Shown here in pieces: positions 1 to 11,819 of a DNA stretch of 64,000 nucleotides; the first letter of the stretch is position 1; every line of letters begins with the position of its first letter. Below the pieces are notes generated by a model, which saw only the letters and a list, made by a program, of their open reading frames with translations, was not told the DNA's origin and did no database searches. The stretch comes from Gremmenia infestans. Taxonomy: Eukaryota > Ascomycota > Leotiomycetes > Helotiales > Hamatocanthoscyphaceae. The translations under genes and the position numbers were made by a program. The stretch is from NCBI GenBank assembly GCA_032629725.1, contig JAFEVB010000022.1, forward strand, positions 1,798,001 to 1,862,000, given 5' to 3'.

Positions 1-940
1 ATAGATCCTTTGATAGATGCGTATTTGTGATACCAGGGATCTTTACATACAACCTCCACGCATCTTAGCACCAACCAAGTCTTTAGCGAAGGAAAAGGGG
101 CTGCGGAATTAACTATCACGACACTTATACAGATATTAAAACCACCTGGAATTCATCAAACACTAGGTACAATATAGCAAGCGACAGATTACGCAAATCA
201 TATCCGCTCCTTGCCTAACTTCCTTGATATGAATCATCCAGCCCCGCCCAATCCGCAACAATTCGTCAGCTCATCCACCCACCCTCGCTAAACAACCAGC
301 AGGCAGCAATGACTCCCCACCGACTCCCCATCACCCACCGTATCCGAAATCCCAAATTTTGCACCCAGAGCAAACACCCCCTTCCTCCTCCCCCATCAAA
401 ACCTATAAATACCCCCCTCCTCCCCCCTTTCTCCCAACTTTTCCTCTCCAGCTTCCTTTGCCACTCTGGCTTAGATCAAATGTAGTATCTGTTCTGCCCA
501 GCTTAATCCCTGGCGCTGGCCCCCACAATAGGGTCACCGTATATCTTTTTCGGATTATTCTTATTTTTTGAAGAAAGGATGCCCGCGTGCTCTGTGCTTG
601 CATGGAGCGGGGGCTGTCCTACTGTGTCCCTGGTACTTTCACTGCTTCCAGGTGATGCGATGCGTTGCGATGCGATATGATTGGCTTTTCATTGCAGGCC
701 TTGGGTTTGGCGGGGCTGTGAAGAAGAGTGTGCTGGGGAGGAGATTTGAGAGGGGGAATGGGTTAGGAAAGGAATAGGGAACGGATGGATGGATTGAAAA
801 GGTCACGGGGTTTAAGAGCGGGAATTTATAAATATGTTTCTTTTCTTTTGGGGGGGAGGGGGTTGTTTACGGGAAACCTTTGTAATTTTAACCTTGAAAA
901 TCATGAACCTTCTCAAATAACTACTCGTCTTCTTCCATGT
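1..940. other. Intergenic, left edge
   Basis: No convincing gene is seen. The stretch holds C-rich pyrimidine tracts near 375-470 and short open frames without recognisable domains. It is the 3' flank of the minus-strand sacsin-like gene, whose stop codon is at 941-943. Confidence 0.6.
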
Positions 941-3900
941 CTATTCCAGCTTCCCTCCATGCGCCTTCATTACAGTATCAAGATTCTGGTGAATGAACTT
1001 GACACACATATCCTCAACCGATGAGGCGTGAGCGTTTTGCGCACGCTTTCGGACCTCGACAACATTCTCCAAGTTGATGAGTACTCTACCAGCTGCCAAA
1101 ATCTTGTCCTCAACCTGCGACGCCAAGGCAGACATCAACCAACAATCAGCCCCCTTGTGAAGATCCAGAAGCAAGTCAAGCTTTATTTTCTTCTCGGCTG
1201 CGCTGTCGCTCTCTACGACCTGCATCTTGGGCCAATCGATCACATCTCCATAGGCGTATTTGAACATGTTTGAAAGGGTGTGGTATGATAGATAGTCGTC
1301 AGGATCGGTGTCCTTGTCGTAGTCTATAACCTCCTCCACTTTGAAGTTGCCATTAAACTGATGCTCGCACTTCGGAGACGCGGCAGCTAAGATGAGACGA
1401 TGTCCTTTGATCTCCCGGCCTTCTGTACGGTATGTGATGTTTACCTGATACCCCTGCTTTAGTAAATTCCTCAATGAGCCTCCCAGAGAATAGTCCTGGT
1501 GAAGATTTGGACGAGTGACCGTTGGATGGATGATTGACGCGCATCCTAATACCCGTAGCAATTTCTCATAGCGCGCGAGACCTGGTCTAACTGCCTTGAT
1601 TAGTCCAGCATCGCAAGAGCTATGCAGGACCAGCTCTGTGATTGATTGCCAGGACGAATTTACATCCTCTAGCGGCGTTCTATCATGATCCGACGAAGTG
1701 GTATTCAACCACACAGCATTGCTCTGGATATTGAAACTGGTTGGTTTGGTGTCAAGTCGGTCTTGCAGATACTCATAGGTGCGATGTAGGTCGGCTAGAA
1801 AACTTGGAACTTCACTCTGGTGTAAGTTATTCGCAAACTCTTTCATGTATAACAGGTGTCGCCACACCATAACTATCGTTGGGCGACCGTCGCCAGACAT
1901 CTTGGCCAGAACTGTTGGTGTTGGTAGCTGGCGAGCAAATGAAGTCTGACTCCAACAAACAGGAATGTGATCATATGAAATAATCTCTGCGAGCCTTAGG
2001 ATTGGCTTTTTAGTAGCTATAGATTCCATGGTATTTCTTCGATACTCAGGTTCGCTTTGAAAGCTAGTGAAAGAGCCGAAAAGACGTTCTTGTGAGATCG
2101 CAGCCCAATCATTAGCAGTGAAGTTTCGAGTGCCAGAATGAGAGGCAGTCAATGGATGCAAGACCGTCTGGATGTCTTGACTTAGGTGGTGGTCATTGGA
2201 TGGTGTTGTAGCACTAAGCCTGAAGCTCATAACTTTCAGACATTGGAGGTAATCCGAAGCATTAATGACCTGTGCTTCCCAGCGACGAAGGCCCACTTCC
2301 AGCCAAAATGTTCGATAGGTTCTCAGTTTTTCATGGATGAATCTGGATTCATTTTGATATCTGAAAGCCGCTGCGAAAATTGCATCACCGTGATCATACA
2401 ACTCGCTTGGAACCCTTAACATGCCATTCCCATCGACTGCAATCTTGCTAAGCCGTAAAACCTGTAGCACATAGCCCTGCAGGAAGCTGGTTGAAAGGGC
2501 TGAAATCAGGGGCTGAAAATACTTCCAGTTGGCGTCATCAAGATTTGCGGGCAACGGGAGAACAAGTTTCAAGAAGGCGTCCTCCGTGGTACGCTTCGTG
2601 ATGCCCATCTGGGTCAGGCATTGGAAATTGATCCTCTCTTTCGAAAAATCCGGGTGAATGAAGCGATAGCGGTCCTTCATCCACGGCACTAACAGATTAT
2701 GGTTGACAGCCATAGTGGAGTTTCTGACGGATATGAACTCCTCTTTCGGAGAGTTTTGGAACCTCGGCCATACTGGAATCGATTTCAAAAGATCCATGAT
2801 GCCCGAAACTTGCTCTGATGTCTTGATTGGCTCTAGCTGTGCAACATGAGCTACAATGAGACGTTGAAGTACCTAGATATTCCACGGCACATCAGAACAT
2901 AGCTACTTTTGAGATATTGAAATAGGAGAGTGGTAGAGTAAAACATGTTCAAATTAAATATTGCGCTTACCTTAAGGTTTGAGACATCCAGGTTGGCCTG
3001 AATGAAGGCTTCAAGTTCAAGATTTCTTGATTCAGCAAGCAGTTGTAGTGCCCGAATAAGACGAACGAAGGAAACTTCTTTGTTGAACGATGATTCCGCA
3101 CCCGCGAGAGAAATTGGCATGAACTTGGGGCAGAAGCGATAAAGTCCAGGAATGCTATCACAAAGTTTTTGATGCTCCTCGATAGAAGATTCAACAACTG
3201 CTGGAAACCTCTGGAACTCTCGGGGGGTGGCGTACAACTCTGAGCCATTGAGTAACGCTCGAAATATTTTAGCATCGTAATCTGCGATATCTGCTGATGT
3301 GTCAATTGTCTTGCCCTTCACATCCTTATTCTCAACGGCCTTCCGAGATTCCCACAAGGCCCAAAATTTGGTGAGCCATGAGTCTGCAGTTGCATCTGGG
3401 GCGGCTACCATAGATCGCAACTCCAATAGCTTCTTCATATGACCAAGTTCCAATGTCGCCAAATTGAACTTCCCACTTTCCAAAACTCGCTCAAGTTTCT
3501 GGCCGGCTTTTGAACTTACCAAACACGTTGAGGCAAACTCGAAAAGCTTCAACTCCTCATCAGAAGCTACATAGTAGGAACTGAATTTTTGCGTAGCCTG
3601 GGTGTTTATAAGCTTCAGTGGAGCCAAACTGCCATTTGTGAGAGGTATAATGTGGCAGCCATCCAAGTCTTCTAGGTCCGCATCAGCAGGAAGTAGTTGA
3701 TCTACTAGCACTTCCCAGGTGCGCGCATTTGCATTCATCTCTTTCAGAAGACAGGCATTCGCACGAGCTGATTTTAGAAGTTGCCGCAGCGTTGAGCCTG
3801 TGATGGAGTTCACTTTGAAATTAGGTAGTGCTTTGAGACGTTTCGCAACGCCTGCTGGAACATGGCGGACCAGATTCACTCCCAAAGACATGAGGAAAGG

Positions 3901-6900
3901 CGCAAGTATTTCTGAAGGTCCTTTCGGGAGGAAGTCAAACACGGCTTGGTTCAAGTCGAATAATTGTGCTGCTCGTCGTTGAGAGACTGCCGAAACTGGG
4001 TGAGCTTTAGGAAAGAGTCGTTGACAGCTTGAGGACAGTTGATCCCAGAAAGAGTCATAAAGTAGCTCTGCACAGCTTCTCTTAGGGGGCTCCTCTTGCG
4101 GCCAAAAGTTAAAAACTTCCTGTCGGATCTGTTGTCCAATATCGTCAAGGAATGACAGATAAAGTTTTGGCAATGCATCTTGAAGGAGCCACCGGTTCCA
4201 CTCTGCTCCGTGTGACTCTGCTCCGTGTTTGTCGACTTCGATGGATTGCCTATCACCAGAGAGCAAGAATGTTGCGTGAACATGCACAGGAAGATCCGAA
4301 GATACAGGCAGTGGGAGTGTGTTGAAAATGCGTTGTTCTAGGGGCTTTGGGAGCATAGGGATTGCAGCGTCATCCGATTTGCAAGAAAGCAAAGCAGCAA
4401 GCCCGCATTCAACATTCTTCATGGTTCTCTTGGAGGTTTTCGGAAGACGGTCGACTTCGGGGAGCAAGTCCTCAATGCACACCCACCATCTGTCTCTACC
4501 AGTAACAGCAGGAAACCCGTTCTTCATGAATTTGCATGTTACCAGCTCAGAGAACGACCTCGCATCCTCATCTACTGGGGCTAGTCGAGTAACAGACCAT
4601 CCTGAATCAGGGTCCCCCTGAATCTTGAAATCAATAGACTTGATTCGTCTCAGAAACAAAAGGGAGACACGGGCCTCATCAAAGTAATTGCTCATAAGCC
4701 GGCGGACCTCGCTAATGTTCAAGTCTTTACTGTTTGTTTTCAGAATAGACTTTGCTTTGCCAGTCCGGAGTGGGAAACGGAAGATTGTCCCGGGATAGTT
4801 GTCTTGGCTTCGGTCATAGCCCCATAGATCTTGGAATGGAACAAGCTGGTCACCGCAAGCCTCTCTTAGTTTGGATAACTCGAGTTTAACACCCGGCTTG
4901 CGCTTTCCCTTGATTTGATTCTTCGGTAAAACCTCTTGTTGTGGACTGCATAATTTATCAGTAAATAAAAAGCAGGAATTGAGTAATACTTACTCGAGGA
5001 TAAGTAGAAATCTTCCGGACAAGATCATAGGAACATCAGTCCAATGATACATGGTCTGAGAACCACGTCCAAATTGGCCAATTTTCTCTTTATCTTGAGC
5101 TTTACTGCCTTCGCCAACGTTTTTGAATCCTTTGAAATCATTGTCGCTGAAAACTAGAGACATATTAATTATCTCTTGTAGAGATGCTAGATGATAAAAA
5201 TCCACTTACCTCCATTGTTATGCACGAGAAATGCCGGTCCTTGGAAAATGCCCATTTCGGGAGTGAGCAAATTCTTGCAAGCATGACTTCTCGGATCTAA
5301 TAGCCAGCTGACTCCTGAAGTTCCCTGCACATCATCCGCGTTTGCGAGATACTCTCTGAAAGTTGTCTCCACAGGATATCGATCCAAAGTATCTGAGATG
5401 CGGCTTGTAACACTCTCCCGCTGGTCGAACTCATCTTCGTCATCAACATCTTCAATTTCCAGCATCCCCTTGACCAGTCGTGCCCTCAGGCTCTCAATTT
5501 CGAGGGCAACTATCACGTTCATAGGGATATGTTCGTGGGTGAGGTTCACTTTTTCCTTGGGCTTTAGAAGACCAAGATCATCGTAGTTGATGTCATGGAT
5601 TGGCTGAAAAACACGGAATTTATCGACGACTTTTAAACTTGTAAGAGACGCTCTAGAAAACTTGCAAGCAAAGTTTAGGACTTCAATTGCAACAGCAAGA
5701 TCTGCATCGTCAAGGACCGGCTTTGACTCTAATATAGTCTGGATTTGGATCAGATCAGGGAGCTGCAGTTTGTCTCGAACCCCAATACTGAGTAGTAGTT
5801 CTTTATGGGCTTTCCAGAAGTTGCGGTCAACGTTTGCCAGATACGGCTGCAAACGCTCGTACCCTGAAATCGATTGTTTTGAGGGACAAAAGGCTTGTGA
5901 CGGCAGAATGAACGAGCCACTGGTATCGAAGACGCACTCGAAATTCTTCAAATCATTCATCAACTGCCCTGTAAGCTTGCTCTGGGAAATGTAAGTAAGG
6001 ACTGCGTCGACAATACTCTTATCCTTCTCGGTAATACCGTGCTTCAACTGAAACATCAGAATTTTACTCGACAGGGTGTTTTCCCAGCCAAGTCGCTCTT
6101 GCCACTCTTTTGAAATAGATGTATCAATAATTGGAACTTGAGAGTTGACCAGCCTTCGATCTCTAGGGCTTCGACACTCATTCGAGGCTCGTAATGAACA
6201 AGTACCATTCAAATCAACAGTTGGAAGCCACTTGAGATGGCGCAGTTCTGAGTACTCCTGCTTATTCGGCGAAGACGTCCAGGTGAACTGTGATTTCAAT
6301 AATTTGTGAGCGCGCTGCCGAATTTCCTCGTATGGGTATTTGGAGCCTGCGTAACAGTTGATTCGGTGTTGAACAACGTCTTTATCCACCGCGATCTTCA
6401 AGCCACAACCTTTCAAAGCGACTTGAAATTTGTCAAAGAATTTCTTTTTCGGAACTATTGCCTCGTCGTGGAAACATAGTTCTGTTAGTTCCAGCACTGA
6501 CGGATCGATAAGCTCTTTAGCGCAAGCAAAGCCCGAGGTTTCTTTTCCGTCTAGTTTCGCTACAGGAACTATGGGGAGTGTCTGAAGCTTCTTTTGGGTC
6601 GGGAGCGACAAGCAAGAAAAGTATCGAAGAATGAACCCTGCCAGTTGCTCCTTGCTAGAGGAACTCCAGTCAATCGACTTCTGACTCGACCAGGGTGGGA
6701 TGACGTGGTTCTGAATTAGTTCAACGGTGTTGTGGCACGTTAGCCCAAGAGTTTGGAGCAATTGATGCGACAAAGTTGACTCTTGGGCAACTATGAACTG
6801 AATTCCTGCAATCTCCGGGACGGGGGTAACACCATCAAGGAGTCCGAACGACTCTTTACAAGCATTCAAGTTAACCCACGTCAATATAGGTTCCCTGTAA

Positions 6901-9641
6901 TCATTTAGTCAACGCCAACTAGAACGAGAAGAAGGTTACTAACATTTTGTTTTTCTGAAGGGTCCATGACACCCTTTGGAAGAATTTTAGCTTTCGCAAA
7001 ACGCCGAAGACGGTTTCACGTTCCGCGGAAGTAAGTACTTTGCACAAGTCGGTCACAATAAGCTTTGCAATCAAATGTCTATCTTTGTCTGTAACACCAT
7101 CAAGCATAGGAGACGTTTGATGCAGCCATTGCAAGAAAGAAACTAAGCTGCTGCCATCTTCGATAGAAAGGGCTGATCTGGCATCTGGATTTCGCGACAG
7201 AAGCGACACAGATTTGGGGACAAGTCCGGATGGTCTGGTGTCCAGCAGCGGCAGTGGCTTATTTAACGACTCTGAATCAAATTTGCGCATCAGATCTCCT
7301 GATTCCCCTGCAGGAGCGAGATATACTTGCCCGGCTGATGCTCCAGGTTTTATCTTCCGATGACAACCATTGCTCAAAGGAAGTAGCCACAGGCAAGATA
7401 CCTTCGTGTCAAGAATATCAATTTCACGCATTGATATCCAAGTCCACACTTTGGCAACAAAAGTGGCAGCTTCCTGTGTCAGAACTACCATATCTTGATC
7501 TTGTGGCAGATCTCGGAAAACAGTACTCTTGCAATAGGCCTCCAAAGAATTCGCCGAGTGAAAGCAAATAGAGGGATGAATGCTTAAGTTCTCGCAGCCT
7601 TGCTTCAAGAAAAACTGAGCTTTTTCTGAAAACTTTTCAAGGTCGAGATGTTGGGATTCTTGGAGCTTGAAAAGAGACTTTTCAAAGTCATCTCTATGAA
7701 GGAAAGTAATGCCATCATCAATGGAGTGGTGGCTTCCGTCCATATACGGAAACAACTCAAGTCCCCCATAGTCGTTGAAGCCTGGCTCCGTCGAGAGATA
7801 CTCAGCGATTCGATGCTTAGTCCCATTACTCCATAATTTAAGTTTGTCACCCACGGCCCTCAAGAAATGGCAGAGGCTCTCGGGTCCCAATATTCTTTCC
7901 TTGAACAGGCGCTGAGCTTCTTGCTGTAGTTGTTCCGGGACGTAGACAACTGGCGCTCCTGCTTCCCAAAGAGCTTCTCTCAAAGCCGCATCGCCAATCC
8001 CCGTGTAAAGCAGGCCCTCCTTTGAAGATACATAACCGACATTGGAAGGCCAAAGGGGCAATGACTCTGTTTCAATGACCGAGAGAACATCTTCAAGAGA
8101 ATTGCTCAGATGGTCTCGGGTGCCATCAATATTTTGAGGCCATCTATCAAATGCTGGCTGGTCAGGGTGCAAAACTGCCAAATAGTTTAGAACTTGAGTC
8201 CAGGCAATAGGAACCAGATCTTTGAATAGAAAGTAATTCCATTTTGCCGGATGTTGATCCTGAGTACCTCGATCGCTCAAGTGGTAAAGTCGTGCACGAT
8301 CTGGCGACAGACTGAACATCCCGTGAATGTGTAGGGGCTGCCTACTCTCAATTGGTAGCGGCAAGACGGTAAATAATGACCCATTGACAGTTCCCGTGGA
8401 CTCAGTCAACAAATTTGTCAGTAGAAGGACCAATGTACGAGTCCTGGAAAGTGACCTACCAGAAGAGGGGCTGCAACCGCCACCCAAGGTAGCAGATTCT
8501 CATTCGCTGCCCAATCGCGAAGACTTCCATCCATTAAACCACCGTTAATGCAATGGTGAACAATGAAGGCACTTTGCTTTGACTCTGTTGCCCTCTCGGT
8601 CTTGATACATACTTGAAACGAAAGGTCGAAAGAATAGTTTGGGTCTTTTAAGACGCACTTCACGGCGTCATTAACTTTCGACTTGTGCCTGCGAATATTA
8701 GCAATAAGGAACTAGAGACAACATGCCGAAACTTACGAGCGAAGCGCTTCACCATCTATCATCTCAATCACGATCGACATGCCCGAGGAACCAAGCTCTA
8801 GCTTCTCCACCTTTCGCATAAACAACAGTCCATGGTCTGCGAAATCGTCCGCGAAGGTTTTCAGAATCTCCGTCATTTCTTGTACAGTAGTTGTGCGCGG
8901 TGAGATTTTGCTTTTCAGAACTTGAGCTGGGTTACGTAGCGGGATGCGAATTATTGTCCCCTCAAGTGGGCGGTCAAATTGTCCCACGACCCGCTGGTAC
9001 GCGGCCATTGTGTTCTTGATGGCCAGATCTTCATGATCTTGAACAAAATTATAGATAGGACCACCTATACTTTTGCCCTCTGACCACTCGTGGTGTGGAT
9101 CGAGGATGAGAATCCGATCGCGAGAGACGATTGATGGCGAGTCCGTCCAGTTGTAAACCTAGATTATCTTTCATTAACATTCACTCCTAACACTCTAAGA
9201 TGACAGCTTATTCTTTCGAATGAAGGTGAATCGAATTACTTACGGAGTTGAACCCACGTCCAAACTTGCCAGTTGTCGTTCCATCATTAACCTTGCCCGA
9301 GTCACCTATATGCGCGAGACTGGCAAAGTCCTTGTCAGTGAACTGCGCATTGTTGTAAGCCAGCAAAGCTGGGCCTTGGTACTGTGCAAGAAGAGGGTGC
9401 AAGAGCTCGTATGTTGGATGGGTTCGTTCGTCAAGAATAAATCGCTGGCAGTTGAGTTAGCTATAAATGAAAGGGAAGGAGCGCTGAAGTTGCTTACCAC
9501 TTCAGTTGCGCCTGCATCGTCAGCGTTTTGCAAGAGCTCTCTGAGTACGGTATCGCCAGCAGGGTAGTCGCGACAGATATTTCTTAGTGTTGTTGTAATA
9601 GGCTGAACTTGAGCATTATGCCCGATGGGCTTAGGAGCCAT
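941..9641 (-). CDS. Sacsin-like giant protein with two HSP90-type ATPase modules and C-terminal BTB domain
   Basis: Nine exons, read downwards, can be joined in one frame: 9641-9498, 9444-9244, 9158-8737, 8688-8460, 8400-6944, 6894-5210, 5153-4994, 4945-2971 and 2872-941, giving about 2,734 aa. Introns are 49-98 nt and most donors are GTAAGT-like. Near residues 33-45 is LRELLQNADDAG, the ATP-binding motif of GHKL/sacsin ATPases, followed by LLAYNN and GKFGRGFNS. A second, divergent module lies near residues 1320-1430 (YLANADD, FLVHNNG, GQFGRGSQT, GTIFRFPLR). Near residues 2565-2680 is a BTB/POZ-like block (VNITYRTEGREIKGHRLILAAAS, shortened here to its conserved KGHRLILAAAS core). Sacsins are chaperone-linked giants in animals; the fungal role is not established. 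BTB suggests a link to cullin-3 ubiquitin ligases, by inference. The start at 9641 was chosen because the frame upstream is low-complexity repeat. The exact 8460/8400 splice is the least certain. Confidence 0.85.
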
Positions 9642-9649
9642 GGCCGTGG

Positions 9650-9755
9650 AGTGTGTGCGGTGTGTGCGGTGTGTGCGGTGTGTGTGTTGCACATTTGGAT
9701 ATTCGTGAAGTTGAAGAAGAAGAAGATGAAGAAGAAGAAGAAGAAGAAGATCGAT
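9650..9755. repeat. Tandem GTGTGCG repeat and GAA-rich tract upstream of the sacsin-like gene
   Basis: A 9-bp unit (gtgtgcggt) is repeated about four times at roughly 9652-9690. Just beyond, an almost pure GAA/GAT purine tract runs at about 9708-9750. Both lie immediately 5' of the minus-strand start codon at 9641, so they fall in its 5' UTR or core promoter. Purine tracts of this kind are often length-variable. Confidence 0.8.
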
Positions 9756-10166
9756 GTTGACGAAGAATTCTTTTTTCAGGAAGCATGGCGGTGGAAAGTG
9801 GTAGTAAGGAGGTAGCCTTGTCCCTTTGTTGGTGTTTCAGCCTTGCTTCCAAAATAAAACAACAGCTTCCCCTTTGGGACTCGCTTAGCAAAATCTGCCT
9901 CGAGCCTTGCTTCTGAGACTAATATGTTTCACCGGTCAGCCATCCATCTTTTTCTCATGGAAGCGGCAAAACAATCTGTATGAATGGGCCAACAGTTCAC
10001 TCACTCAATTTGATACCTTGACTTATCCCCACATCATCCAATTCACCTTCCCAGGCTGAAGCAATGAAAATATATTCAATCCGGAGCAAGCTAAAGACAC
10101 CCCAAAGAAAACTTCTTGCTTTCAACTAGACAAACTTACACATTGGGGCTTGTAAAAGTCTCTCCG
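9756..10166. other. Intergenic, sacsin-like gene upstream region
   Basis: No supported gene. This is likely the promoter of the minus-strand sacsin-like gene. The last part may belong to a minus-strand reading frame interrupted by the hAT-like element (see findings). Confidence 0.5.
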
Positions 10167-10910
10167 CCATCTTCCGGGGTACAGCTAAACCAGTGTAGAG
10201 AAAAGCTCGGCCAGTGTAGAAATCGACATCCGATAGAGGTCTGTGCTTCTCTATACTAGATAAGCTTTAGCGAGAGTAGTCTCTACACTAGATCAGCTAT
10301 AGAGGCGGCGCGTTGCGCATACGCGCTATATAAGCGAATTATAATCAAGCTATTCCTAATCTAGCCTAGCATATGCTAAGCATATACTCTACTCTACTAG
10401 GCATATGCTTAGCATATGCTCTATCTCTATAACTTAGTATATATCTCCTCTTTATATAAGCATATACTTAGTATATACTCTATCTCTATAACTTAGTATA
10501 TGCTTCTTCTTTGCTTATAAGCACATATAAAGCATATATAGGCCTTATTCTAAACTATAATATTATTAGCTATAGTAAAAGGTATATAAATAATAATTAA
10601 ATAAGTAAAAAATAAAAGTTTCTTAGTAGGATAATAGTTATTAAAAAAAAAGAGGCATACTATATCTTTTCGTGTTATCTATGCGTATTCTCTACACTGG
10701 ATAAGCTCTGCTAAGAGTGATCTCTACACTAGATAAGCTTTAGCGAAAGTGGAGACTTCTACACTGGCCGAGCTTTGCTCTACACTGGTTCAGCTGTATC
10801 CCGGAAGAGAGCTTATCTAGTGTAGAGAAGCATAGACCTCCATCGGATGTCGATTTCTACACTGGCCGAGCTTTTCTCTACACTGGTTCAGCTGTAACCC
10901 CGCCATCTTC
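10167..10910. mobile_element. 728-bp hAT-like non-autonomous element with 8-bp target duplication
   Basis: The element itself is 10175-10902. It is flanked by an exact 8-bp direct repeat, CCATCTTC, at 10167-10174 and 10903-10910; 8-bp duplications are typical of the hAT superfamily. The terminal inverted repeats are about 92 bp (10175-10266 and 10810-10902), begin CGGGGT(T)ACAGCT, and differ at only about four transitions and one indel. Subterminal copies of TCTACACTGG/CTACACTAGAT recur many times. The interior is AT-rich, with imperfect tandem units built on agcatatgcttag (about 10365-10550), and has no transposase frame. Confidence 0.85.
10700..10803. repeat. Internal second copy of the hAT-like terminal repeat
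   Basis: Inside the hAT-like element, this segment repeats the terminal motif order (ctacactggataagct, ctttagcga, tctacactggccgagctttgc, then ttcagctgtatcccgg). It resembles the true right end and stops just before that end begins at 10810. It may be a duplicated end or the trace of a nested insertion. Confidence 0.55.
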
Positions 10911-11213
10911 AACTTCCAATCCTGTCAGCCCTCCCCGTCCCGGATCTCTAACTGCCAATTTTCCATCAAGGGCAACGCTTAACATCAACGGTGCAATCAT
11001 CTTTTCTCCCCCATCCATATTTCCCCCACATCTCTCATTGTTCTTCAGCTCCCCATCTTCCGAAACATGAAATTCGCCCCGCAAAAGTTCCACAATAACA
11101 GCCCTTCTGTAAACCCCCATTCCCATCCAGAACGCCCCCAACTTCCCGAGATCTAACAATAATACAAAGAACTCCACGCTATATCGCCCACTCTCCTGTA
11201 TCACAAACCGCAA
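10911..11213 (-). other. Open frame of unknown product adjoining the hAT-like element
   Basis: A minus-strand frame of about 100 codons starts at 11213 and runs into the element. It has no recognised domain and no homology I can name. If the element and one target duplication are removed, the frame continues for about ten more codons and meets a GTAAGT donor near 10139. It may therefore be an exon of a gene broken by the insertion. Composition alone does not prove that it is coding. Confidence 0.3.
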
Positions 11214-11819
11214 AAATAGAAGACGCTTCCATTCAGTTTAAAATGGCTGTCCCGAACTAAAATCATCGTATGCGTGTGGCTACAAATTGATATCGTTCGT
11301 TGGACCTATCTATAGAATGGGTGTAGCAAGCCCCTGCAATAAATACAACTGCGCCATAAAACTTGGAAAGTATAAGGAATATGTCCATGTTAGAAGAGCT
11401 AAGACAGGTTGGAATCTTGAATGGCTTACTATTGAAGCTTGGTATTATTAGAAGACCTAACCTTATGGTGTTTTCTCACATGTATGCTAGAAAAAGTAAA
11501 GAGAGAATATGCGCTACTTGATCGCAGGGAGCCAACAAAAGCTTTCAAGCCAGATCCCTTAATGATCACCCTACCTAGCAACCTCAAAACTCACCACTAG
11601 GAGCAAAGGGTCTCTCATTTTCAACCGAAGGGTCCGTAGAAAGAGACTTGTTTATCCACAAAACCGAGCTCAATAGCAGAGGTAGGCACTGGAGGTATCT
11701 GGATTTAGTTACTGGTCCTTGTAAATCCAAAAGGGCTTGCTTACCGATAGGCAGTCTTAACCCTTGTAGTTACCGTTCTATGTCCGGACCGACCTGAAAT
11801 TCGCTCATAAGCGGATGAT
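11214..11819. other. Intergenic, nothing recognised
   Basis: AT-rich sequence between the unknown frame and the ankyrin pseudogene. No domain, RNA gene or clear repeat is visible. Confidence 0.5.
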
